A DNA stretch of 64,000 bases, taken from NCBI RefSeq assembly GCF_905475465.1, contig NC_062244.1, positions 12,642,001 to 12,706,000 of the forward strand. The letters run 5' to 3'. The DNA comes from Pieris napi. Taxonomy: Eukaryota; Arthropoda; Insecta; Lepidoptera; Pieridae. This document shows positions 47,877 to 59,600 of this stretch, piece after piece (position 1 is the first letter of the stretch; every line of letters starts with the position of its first letter). The translations under genes and the position numbers were made by a program. The notes below the pieces were generated by a model that had not been told where the DNA came from, ran no database searches, and was given only the letters and a program-made list of their open reading frames with translations.

Positions 47877-50025
47877 TTTTGGTACTAAGTCTAAGGTCTA
47901 CACCATTCGAGCGCTGTGCGCATGCGTTCCGTTTGCCCTACCATGGCGAACTGCGTCGGATCAGCTGATAGCGTATCAGCCCTTGCGTTTTCTAAGCAAA
48001 GCTAGTTTCTAGTTTTATGTAATGTTACGGGGAACAAGAAATTGTTGTGTTATTTGTCTTTCTCCAATCACGGAGGATGGATTTGATATGGTTCCATAAT
48101 TGCGGACTTCATGTATTTCTTTGCATATCGTTAATCACACATAGCCGGTCCTGTGACTAATGAATTAATTGGAATCAATTAAATGTGTTATTTTTGAACG
48201 TTTGTGTTTATTTTAAAAGAAATAATAACGCATTAAAAACACAATGCACGAGGTCTAAAGAAATAACGATAACATTTTTTACTTGTGTTCATATTTTATA
48301 TGATGTTCTCAGAAGTTAATATCCGTAATTGGATTCTTATAAGTCGATCCGCCCAAAAATTAGGCCCAATAACTCACTATCATGGGAGGAGTATTCAATA
48401 TTTTCATCTTGATAATCAAAAATAAACGGAAAAGGATTATCTTGTTTCTTTCATAATGTACTTTGTGTGTTTGAAGTGCCATATTCTCTGCTGTTTTAAA
48501 AAAAATAGCTTAAACGCGACGTTTAAACAGAAAAATCTTCCGATTAGAAAAATATTACAATAATAGGCCATCAGGATCCAGTCACAAGAAATACCGCTTT
48601 ACGCTTTATTAAGAACATGAAACCTTAACAATCTTCATTGTAATAAAGGCGGCAAATAAACCCTCAATCGTAAATAACTTACGACAATTTAATATACACA
48701 TCACGATTTAAACGCTTTTTCAATAGCTCCAGATTGCATCTGAGTATTAATTTGATTCAGCTACTGTGCGAAATAATTGTATGCTTTTAAAAACACTGAT
48801 CGATTGTTGTGAGTACTTTTATTTCTTAACCTCAGTACACGAAAGTTGTTCTTTATCTTTTTAAGGAAATTTGCAAGTACACTTTTTTGGGGATGGAAAT
48901 ATATCTTTGAAAAGTTTCTTTTTATCATTGTAAGGGCTTAGATATATAATATTAGCTTCACAATTCAGAAAAAAATGCTAGCTGTACGTTTTCTCCGTCT
49001 AAGAAAATAAACTTGTGCTTGCGTTTTTTTATTAGTAATGATAATATAATCGTTTATTTGCATAGAAAATGGTACATTCAGCTTGATTGATTATAAAAAA
49101 ACGCACACTCAGAAATCAAATTAATTATCATAATATGAGTTAATATTTTATATAATATAACCATTGAACATCAGTCTTGATAAAAAATATATACTTTTTA
49201 GTTTGAAAATTTCAAATCAATCGTGTAAACAATTATTATAATATTGCAATTTCTGAAACAATTACACTCAATGAAGGATAAAATTACTTCCTGTTTAAGA
49301 GTTAAGCCGCACATAAGCCTGTTCCACAAATAAGCAGTTACGCTAAAGACGCCGATTGTTATTTTGCGGTTGCCTTCGCTGTTATAACGTAGTGGAGTCG
49401 ATTAACCGGACTCGATTTGCAATGGCTTATTCAATTAAACCAAATGTACTTGTATAAACTTTGCTATATTTCATGAAATTAGTATACAGTAAAATAGAGA
49501 ATAGAAAGCATAAGAAAGCCAAACCAAGAAACAATTTGGTATTCAATTGTGTTAATTTTTAATGAAAACACAGATTGCTTTTGCTAATCACTTAAATAAT
49601 ATTATTTGGTTAAGAAGTTGGCGAAAGACTCGTATTGACGCTATTATTTCCAAATGTTACTTGAACTTTTTACCCATGTTAAAGTCGTTATTAAATTTCT
49701 TAATTAACTAGATGTTGATAAACTAATTCCCTTTCAACAGAAAATGCAATACCATTTGTAAAATACAAGTTGAATAATGTATAAAACAAATATAAAGAAA
49801 GTGTAGCAGAGCGAATGTGACAGGTTACAAGGAATAGAAATGCAGTGTTTATCAGGCACGGGCATCTTGTTCGTTAGCTTAGAGCTCGTGTTTGTGGCCT
49901 AGTGCTAGTCCGACTGTTGAACCCTCTATCGGCGTTAGACCCAGCTCTAGGGTTACCGCAGATCTTAACATTAATTAATTAAATAGACAACTTGTCCGTT
50001 TTTAGGAGATCTAAGAAATATGATT
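47877..50025. other. GT92 5' flank and intergenic DNA
   Basis: The first 130 bp (47880-48010) is more CpG-rich than its surroundings (gagcgctgtgcgcatgcgtt) and is the likely GT92 promoter or leader. Beyond it the sequence is AT-rich. A weak tRNA-like 'gtggcctagtgctagtccg' at about 49895 may be a decayed SINE head; I did not score it as a gene. Confidence 0.4.
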
Positions 50026-50389
50026 TTTGAACCTATACTTCTTTTGGCGCGTTAGGGAAAAACTATGAGGGTAAATTTTTGCGATGCGCGCGCACACCGT
50101 CACAAAAAACCGACACCCTTAAGTGAGCGTAGTCAACATTTTAAAATAAAAAAATGTCCATTTCTTTTATTATGTAGAAATATATATTTTTTAATATTTA
50201 AATAAACTTTATTTAATTAGATAATGTGTAAAAATAAATCTTTCAATGTATTAAGTACTTTTTTCTATTGTTAGTGTCGTATTTTCACAAATGTGGAATA
50301 AGGTGAAAGATAAAAAAATTAAACAGATCTTTATCTTGTTACAAAGAAGTTATACTTCTAACGCGTGTACATATGTACATGTTTTTTTA
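50026..50389 (+). repeat. Copy of the GAAGTTATACTTC family
   Basis: The left end is 'cctatacttcttttggcgcg', then 'gttagggaaaaactatgagg', 'gcgatgcgcgcgcacaccgt' and 'cacaaaaaaccgacac'. The right end is 'aaagaagttatacttctaac' and 'gcgtgtacatatgtacatg'. The module order is the same as at 18.66-19.15 kb, with a shorter middle. Confidence 0.6.
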
Positions 50390-50435
50390 AAATCTCATTC
50401 AACTTTTAAAAGAAAATATGAAGATAAATTTATCC

Positions 50436-50548
50436 AGCAACGCACTTTGCAACACACAAGAGCCCTTTGGCATTGAGAGTGTCCATGTCCGGTATCACTT
50501 TACACCAGGTGAGCCGCCTGCCCAGTGCCCGTTTGTTCCCTGTTCTAT
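50436..50548 (-). repeat. CCCATGGACATTCTC family fragment
   Basis: Read in complement: 'gaacagggaacaaacgggca', 'ggcggctcacctggtgtaaa' and 'gacatggacactctcaatgc'. It immediately follows the previous repeat. Confidence 0.65.
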
Positions 50549-52019
50549 AAAAAAGTACACAGTTGATTTTTCGTAATAGTTTCGTTCTATATTACATACG
50601 TTAGCAACAAAACAAAAAAAAAACTAGCCACTCAATCTCATGGTTGAGAGAGCCACGAAAATACAAATAGCATAGCACTTTAAAGTAAACTGATGTGGGG
50701 TTCCACTGACAACATAGGTACAAACAGAAACAAGTAGCAACCCTGTGGTCGTCTCTATATCCGATATGAGTAGTTTCTGTACATTGTTCAAAAAATATGA
50801 GACGAGAATAAATAAGGGTATCAATAACACTTCGTGATTATCCTATACCCATTGATTTCCAGGAACATCTTTTCCAGTAGATGCCATTTATTTTTGAACA
50901 ATTCATATCTAAAATTAAATTAAAAAAATTATAAGTCGGATATCAAAAATCATTAGAATGCCACACTATCCCTAAATAATACACGCTATATTTATTTTAA
51001 AATTATATAAAATATAAATGTTCAGTCGCGTGAGAACGCAACCGACCGCTGTTATAAAATAAACCGCTGTTATAAATAACACGTATGTTACGTGTTATAG
51101 TTTTTCGTTAACGCAACACAAATGTGTCAAATGGCGAAATATATTTTTTAAATGCGTAATGTTATAAAAAAAACATTTGAAATTTTATGAAAAAAACTGG
51201 AAATAGAAAAAATGCGCCTACAAAAACTCAATAGCAATTTATCTAAAAAAACAATCTTATGGTCATTATCACCATAATAAACACAGTAAAAATAGCGATG
51301 TGGAATACTATTAGTAATAAAACATTAAGCTTTGGTATAGTATATTCGAGAAGTCATAACCACAGATTGTATAGATGGTACTGTCAGCAAAACTAAAATA
51401 TCTTTTAGAAGCATTGAAACCAAAATGAACACTAAAATGTCATGTTTTAATATTAAATGCCATGTGTGGCAATTAAAAAATCATAAACGCTAAGTTCAGA
51501 CAATGAAAACAATCGACTCGAAGTCTTTGATTTTGCTGACAGTCCAAATGGATTTCTTGACAACAACCCGCTAAAATAGCACGCGAAAATACCTAAGTAT
51601 GACTTTATTAGCTTTGGCACTAAAAGAGTCGCATTGACCATGTCCTGTCAAGAGCTATAGAGGCTTTAATTAATGTACGTGTGAACGTAATTGATGCTAT
51701 ACGTTCAGGATTTTTATACTCTATTTCAACCAGTGTGGGTTTTATGTGGGGTAATAGTAGGTTGGCTGGAGATGGATTACTGTTTGGACGTGTTAATTTA
51801 AGTTCCATGTACGTTTTTTTGTATATACATATAATAAACGTAGCCGTCGACTGTATACTGAATATGTTTTAAAGTATTTAAAGCAATAAAAGCATAAATA
51901 ATTATTATCGTAACTTCTCTAAAGTTTTATATCTTGGAGTATTTATAATGAAGAAATTTCCGGTTTTTGTATTACTTAACTTTGACTAATAATTATTATC
52001 CAGTGGCACAGTAATTATT
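50549..52019. other. Intergenic DNA, one hairpin and weak minus-strand frames
   Basis: ATAACACGTA/TACGTGTTAT form a 10-bp stem with a 3-nt loop at about 51076-51098, after two copies of 'accgctgttataaa'. Two overlapping minus-strand frames (51808-51620 and 51641-51453) are adjacent and could be a frameshifted remnant of something, but I recognise no family. Confidence 0.35.
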
Positions 52020-52227
52020 GGCAGTTATATGGGTCTCGGCCTCAAATTGCACCCGTTTCTACGATTGTTAGGTTTGAGACATACCGGTTTCCTCACGATG
52101 CTTGCCTTCACTATAGAAGCAAGTGTTAATTGCCCACATAGAGAGAAAATTTTATTAGTGCACAGCCGTGATTAGAACGCAAGATCTTATTAATGTGGGT
52201 CGCATAAGCCACTAGGCCAACACTGTT
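52020..52227 (-). repeat. Diverged tRNA-derived SINE
   Basis: The minus strand reads 'cagtgttggcctagtggctt', 'gttctaatcacggctgtgca', 'tctatgtgggcaattaacac' and 'atcgtgaggaaaccggtatg'. It belongs to the same family as the 44.6-kb copy, with box B degraded. Confidence 0.65.
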
Positions 52228-52544
52228 TCTATTTTAACTGTGTTTTTTTTTAATTTGTTTTAATGCAGCGTGCGAAACCGTTGCGGTAAGTAGTAAAAAT
52301 ATAATGATGCTTATGTATCGACCCGATTGGCTATATCGATCTAAATAAAGGTGATCACGAAGCGTGAATCCGTATCATTAAACAAATTATTGTTGCTTTT
52401 TTGTGATTCGAGGTAATGATATAGTGGCCAGGATATTACCATTGAAGGTTCGAGACTGTATTACCGCAATACCACTGATAATAATATTATAAGTAGGTAA
52501 CCACTTAAACCGATTTTGTTCAGTGGTCTGTTATATTCGATTGC

Positions 52545-52645
52545 TTCAGGGTGTCGGTTTTTTGTGACACTGTGCGCGCGCATCGTAAAAATTTACTCTC
52601 ATATTTTTTCCCAAACGCGCCAAAAGAAGAATAACTTCAAAAAGG
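52545..52645 (-). repeat. Half copy of the GAAGTTATACTTC family
   Basis: 'tgtcggttttttgtgacact', 'gcgcgcgcatcgtaaaaatt' and 'aacgcgccaaaagaagaata' form the reverse complement of the left module at 50.03-50.13 kb. The other end was not found nearby. Confidence 0.55.
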
Positions 52646-53452
52646 AAGTACAATATTTCTTTTAAATAGAGGTCACTACGTACCAGCCTAATAAAAAACC
52701 GTATACGTAGACTAGTTTTATTCAGTGGCAATCACGATAATAATAATACTTTACACTTTGATCTTAACAAAAAGTGCGAGAAGTTATAATTTTATTATCT
52801 TAAAGGTCGGGAACACAACCGCTAGCCCCCGTGTTACAGCTCGTTTGCATCATGCCCCATAAAAAATGCAAAATTGTGTCTCGCCCAAGTACAGTTGCAG
52901 GTTTCACTTATCCCGCTGTTGTACATTTACAATATAATGTCCTCGCATTAAAATAAGTATCCACATTTAAAAACATAAATATTAATATCACATTTGAAAT
53001 CCTGCGCACACGGACATTACAAATAGAAGGTCTAAAATTAATGGTCTCATCAATATATCAGAATTACATAAGCGAAGAATCCTTTAGAAAGTATCGCAGT
53101 TTGAAAATAAAAGGCTTTTGAGGAGGCCAAAAGAGAGAATGCCCTGTGGTCAATATAAATTGAATCTACAATGCGGTATTGAGTGGTCGTTACAGTGATA
53201 TGTGAGAGCGAGTATAATGGATAACATATAGGGTTAATCCGCTTTGTTCTTTAATCATTTGGTCCTGGAGGGCCTGAGTTAAGTTACAGTTTCATATATT
53301 TTATGTGGATAATAAAGTAACGTAATAAATGTATACATTAATTATTAAATAATAATGATTTCGTCTTGTCACCAACGGCTAATCATCTATGTCTACATGA
53401 AAACATCACAGCAGATAAGCCTAGATGGTGGAACACGGAATACAACAAAAAT

Positions 53453-53697
53453 CTTTAGGTCTGGGCCTCAGATTTCTGTATCTGTTTCATGATCATTTGT
53501 CAATCTAATAGGCAATGTGATCAGCCTCCTGTACCACACGCCGTCGACTATTTTTTGAGTCTAAGGCAAGCCGGCTTCCTTGCGATATTTTCCTTCTCCG
53601 TTCGTCAAATGTACACAGGAAGAGAGTCCATTGTTGCACAGCCAGGGATCGAACCTACGACCGCAGGGATGAGAGACGCACGCTGAAGCTGCTCTCC
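53453..53697 (-). repeat. tRNA-derived SINE, head partly deleted
   Basis: 'ctgggcctcagatttctgta', 'tgatcatttgtcaatctaat', 'acacgccgtcgac', 'gcaagccggcttccttgcga' and 'gggatcgaacctacgaccgc' follow the family order (complement of the sense SINE). The box A part (ccactaggccaacac) is missing and is replaced by an abrupt junction at about 53690. Confidence 0.75.
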
Positions 53698-56600
53698 TAC
53701 AACACAAATTACGGGCCCTAATAACAAAAACATACCACATTCACGATGTACATAAGTTTTTCAACATTTAGCTGTTATTATTATTACCTCAATAGAAGTT
53801 TTGCTCTGTTCTAACTTGTAGTACAATGTCTGTGGTTTGAGTCACATAAACAGCAAAGTAAGGCGGAGTAACGCGAATTTTATTACGTTACACGCTTTCC
53901 TTGCGGTGTTATAAAGAATAAATTTTACAATTTATCAGGCTTTAACATGCTTCAAAGTGTTTCATGGATAACATTTTATTAGAATTTACTCAACATTGTA
54001 CAACTTTTGTTTTTATAACTAGGGCTTTCGGTGAAGTTATTTAACAAACTGTGCGTTACGTCTTAATTTGTAATTAGTAACATCAACAGATGTTAAGAAT
54101 GACAAAAAAGTAAAAACATGTTTGCTTATTGTTCTTAATAGAATTTCATTCCCGTGAATGAAGTTGTACAATAAATTAATTATTGATAGTTATTATTATA
54201 CTCTTTTGAGTATATAATACATATTAAAAAGTCGTAAGTGGAATGTATCAGTTTTAATAAATCGCAGTCGCAATCTCAATAAACCAATTTGCGACCGGTC
54301 CAGATTCTTACGATACTACGATACATTACAAGTCCTTTGTTTCGGCTGTCCACATATTATATGACGACGGGGAAACTAAGAAATCGCTTAAACTTTTAAA
54401 TTACGCGTTATTCGAACCAATTTACGTTAATTATTGGAATACCTATATGATTTTACAAATATTATTTGATATTCCTTTTGATTTTTAAACCGAGGTCCAA
54501 AAATATATAGTTAATCTTATAAAGCAGTTCTTCGTTATACAAGAAAGGATCAAATTAATTGCGCGTCAGGTTTAATTGCGACTTAATGTGCTTCAATACA
54601 GTTAAAATTAGTCTTTGGTTACCTGCTGTTATTGATATATTAAATGGAGTATCAGGATTGTATTTTATAATATCTCAGGTGAGCTCAGACGATTGTTTGT
54701 AGCTTCATTGAACAATTTGAAACTGTGTACCTACGTAATCATGCCTTAAGATTATTGCCAAAAAATAGTGACGTTATATTTATTTAATAAAATTCACCAC
54801 ATCATATATAATGCTATATATACAGTATTATACAAGTTTCTATCGAATCTAAAATACATAAACATAAATGTTACAAAAAGTTACAATGAAAAATTTCTAC
54901 ATTCTTAGTAACTTCCAATTATAGATTTTACGTGTAACTTTTTGCTTAAGCAAAGAATACTTAGTAAAATAGCTGATTAGGTATCAGATAGGCACTTAAC
55001 AATGCTTTTTTTTAGTTCACTACCGAATATATCAATCTCTGGGTAAGTAGTGTTTATTTTGTCACATTCGCGAAGAATTTGATTGAGAGGTGAATGATCT
55101 CCTATGTTGGTTGCAGACGGAATTTGGAAAATCCTATTAATTTTGAACCTTGGGATGACAGTGGGAAGGGACATTGTTAATGTTCTGTAAGAGGTTACTT
55201 TTCTGTATTTGACAATTTGATATTACACAAATGTTTGTAGCTTGCATTTATTTAAAATACCAACATAACAGATTTTTTTATGACTCACGTAGAGTGCTTA
55301 CAGAATTAAAAACGTGTTTTGTTTTGGAGGACATAAAAAAGTGTGTTTATTTTTTTATATGAAGTAAACTTTACATTTTAGTACGTCCCGCATACGTGGC
55401 TTGAAAAGCTTAGACCTGCCCGTCACAATAAATTTATGAACGTTTTTGTCTACGCGTCCTACACTTACAGTCATAAATTGTTTGTCTCAGTTAGTAGGTA
55501 GCTGCCACATAAAATCCCGTAAAGTCTCACGACCATCGATGATATTCTCATGATTAGAAGGTTTCTTTGCCCTCGTGTAAGTCGAGTTTGAGTACGATCT
55601 ACATAATTTTCTTTTATTAGGTGTAATCAGTACGTGGGAGCTTTACTACAATGAAGACTATCAACATACTCTATACTACTACAGCTACGGTCTTTACGTT
55701 AAATACGATAAAAAGATAATCTAAAATTTGATAATGCTGCTTTATTTATCTACTATCTACTCGTCAAATAAAAAATATTCTGGAGTTCGAAGCCTGCATA
55801 CATTTTTATTAGCTACCGTCAATATCTTGCGATGCGAACAGCGTTAGAAGTGCCAACAAAAGGTTGCCCACTGGAGTACTCCAATATCAACCCACTTTTT
55901 ACCTACATGATTGTCAACCAGTGCTTTTCATCAGCCGTGGTCAGCAAGATACTGTAGACCAAAAATTAGGAGACAATAAGGTGATATTATGATTAGAACC
56001 TATTGAAACGAGCCATATAGTTATGTTTTAAGTTCACGTTTATAACCAGTTAAGAAAATATTTTAAAATATGTGTAGTACGATCAAAATAATTGATCGTT
56101 AAATGTCAATCCACATCAGGATTTAGTTATAAATAAGTATTATTAATTTATTAGTGAGTCGCTGCTCTTGCCAACAGTACATATTATGTCGGTTAATTTG
56201 CATTGTATTGAAGTTAACTGATATGTTGGATGTAAGTTTATTCTACACTTCAGTTACGGGAATCGTAAATTTTATTTTTAAAGAAGGATCATTTTGTAAC
56301 TTGATGTGGAACTCGTAAAAAACGAATTGTCGAGATTTTAGGCAACAAAATATAATTCAAATTCAAAATTAAAAAATCATTTAATCATATTAGTAACACT
56401 TTGTACACTTATGACTTGTCTGTAAAGAAATATATTAACTGGGTCAAAATTGATATATAATGACTATTTTAAAATAAATAAATAAAAATAATGACTATTT
56501 TAATCCTAAGAATGTTCTTAATAACAAGAATAATTCTTAATCAAAATAGGTAGAGTATTCTGGGAAAATTATTTTAATAAAAAAGTTATTAACAAGGTGG

Positions 56601-59600
56601 TGATAAAAAGCTGATATACGCAAAAACCTATAATTTGTATGATGGATGCATTTTATAGCAGGATCCAATTGTTCGTACGACAAAAAGTCAAGTTAATGTC
56701 ATGTTCGCACAAATTAACTATACTTGTTTTAAGGGGCTTTTCGCTCTGAAGGAGGCTGCTAAGAAGCTGAGCAAAAGCCTTACACAAAGTGGTAATGTCA
56801 GTAATTTAGGTACGCGCTTCAATAGATGTCGTTTCTAAAGCTCTGTTTCAAACACTCTTATAGAAATATAATTACGAGGCTAGCTCATACTATGAGACTA
56901 TTTCCTTACAAATTCTTTTTTAAGCATGTTTCGGTAGATATATGTTTTACAAACATTTACGAAGAAACTGATCGTATGACAATTTATTCATTTCTTACGT
57001 GAGTTTTGATATCAGATTATTTATGCCCAGAATGTAATTTTTCTACAATTGATGCGGACATTTATGCAACTGTAGATTGAACCTTATGTACCGTACCAAA
57101 CCAAAACATGCTTTTCGGAATCAACACACAATAATTAATTTCTTATTGCTCACCGAGTCCTATAGGGTTAATCTATAGGTTTAATCACATTCAAAATACT
57201 GAAATAAAATACAAAGCACGGGTTATAAAACATGTCTCCACGATAGCCGATGATATAATATGCTGCGTTCTTCAATTAAATACTTATTTAAATCCAGTTT
57301 CACAGTAGTGGTCTGTGCATTTTGCGAATAAATATTCAGTGTCACATAAAGAACGGCAAGGAATAAATAATTATTCAGAAGTTCATAATTAATGACGAAT
57401 GCTCGAACCTCGAACACCTTTCATCGTTCGCCGTACAAATCGGATAGCTCCACCTTGACGAATTATGAGTCAATGAAAAAGGATTTGTATTGAAAAATTG
57501 ACTATTAATTTTACTTATGGGGTTTCTGCTTAACTTTACGGCTTTACTTGTGTGGTAACAATCGTATTCCCGAAATTATATATTTATACATGTTTTACAA
57601 AAAGTGGACTGTGTTACTTCCCAAGTCTCAACCTCTTGTTATTCACAAATCTATTAAGATGTTAAATAAAAAAACATAATATAATAATTATGAATAATAT
57701 TTACGCATTCTTTAACTAAAGGATACGCCAGTTCCTGTGGAAAGACAGTATTTTTATTGTAAGAAAGACCCTTAACCGTTAGTTGATTGATTAAGCTAAT
57801 TAATTGTAACGGTGGAATGTTGGGTCTAATTATATCACGTGTTATTGATTACTTTATTTTACCCTATCATAATTATTTATAAAGAAATTAATTATTGTTA
57901 AACTTTAAATTATTATTTAAAATATTGTTATTGTAAAACAGGAACTAGATATGTTACATTATTGTCTCTAAGAGTATTATATTAGATATAATATAGATTC
58001 GTATACGAGAAGTGGTCAAAACTGAAATAATATAGTATACTAATTAGCAGATTTAACTAAATATTACCAATATATACCTTCTTTTAGAGAATATTTTTAC
58101 ATCTTAATCATTCTACATTTATGTCAAAATATTTCAACGCTACTGTTTATAATATATCACAATGTTTTAGGAATTGCCATTGATATCTAAAAATAATACA
58201 AGAAATAAATCCCAAGATAAGTTTTATTTATACGTCCTTTCCTCTCGGGTGTTGAACTTCCTCACATCTCAAAAAGGAAGACTTTTTATAAAGCCAAGTG
58301 TTGCGTAACTAGCCTGATAGTACCACTTTTTATTCTAATTCCCATAAACGGGTTTTAAAATCTAACAGAAAATAAACTCTATTTCGCTACACGTATGGTT
58401 CAGTAATATGGCATTCTATTCGCTAGACTTGTTTTTGTGCATTTGACGTTATAACGTCATATTTGTGACGCCCTTATCATTTACCAGTTTTAACCAGTTT
58501 TTGTGAAATAAGCATAAATATTAATATAGGCCTTAATACTAGGAAAGACGAAGCTATTATTGCTGTAACTTCCTAAGAAGGCTACAACATAAGAATGCTT
58601 AATACGAATATGATGTTATATTTGTAGTTATATGCAAACCACTTCCGAATTTTAGTGATAAAAGAGATTTTAAAAATGAAAGCTAACTGGACATTTACAT
58701 ACTGCAAAAATGATGACGCAACAATTTCCGGACAAAATCCTAATGTCTCACTTATTGTTGGTATAACAACTCTAAAACTCTAACCATTACTTGGCAACTT
58801 TGTGCCATGATATCAGTTTTGCAAGTAAATTTATTGGTATATATATAATATTATATAAGTATTCCATAATTATTTCTTCAATAGTAAATAGTATGTGTTG
58901 CATTTTTAAATCAAACCAAATGTGAATAAATCATTATTATTATTATTATCTTAGGTTTATTAAAATGACATGTACTGAGCTCAAACATTAATGCTAAGAA
59001 ATGACTGACACTAAACATTAAAAGCACACATTAGCTGATAACGCTTTAGGCAGCGCATTATATGAATTTGAAATGCTATTGTGAGACGCTCACTGAATAA
59101 ATATTTTACAATGCACCACCCAAGGGTATTGCATAAAACGTTTCATGATTGATTATTGAAAATTCATTGTGTATTGTTTTAACTAAACTGCATTGTATTC
59201 GTATTTCACGACGGCGACCTTAAGCTGGTATTTTTTCACGATAAATGATGTTAAATTGTAAGATTTAAATTAAACTAAATATGATGTACGTGATGCTGCC
59301 AGATTACATCAAAGAAGGTTGTAGTACTCTTCATTTTCCTCATATTACGCATATTATATTAAGACAATTATTAATTATTTTCTGAAAACTTAAATTTTCG
59401 ATATTTCCAATTACTGTAGGCAATTTTTAAGCTTTGTTAAAAAGTTATGAGCGTCTTAAAGTAAAAGTATCTCTGTTAGTAACCAAGTACATCCCTATTA
59501 CCTTTAATTACTTCTCAATAGTAAACCGGTGTCAAGATTAGATTATATCCGAGGATCGCCTTCGGGTGTGAGGTTTTTTCAAATAAAAATCTATTAGATA

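Noticed and set aside
54612..54632. miR-9-like string (tctttggttacctgctg)
   Set aside because: It differs from miR-9 within the mature sequence and the flanks do not form the precursor hairpin.
57223..57417. Minus-strand frame with a hydrophobic stretch like a signal peptide
   Set aside because: The hydrophobic run begins 15 residues or more after the ATG, there is no further homology, and a frame of this length is expected by chance in 64 kb.
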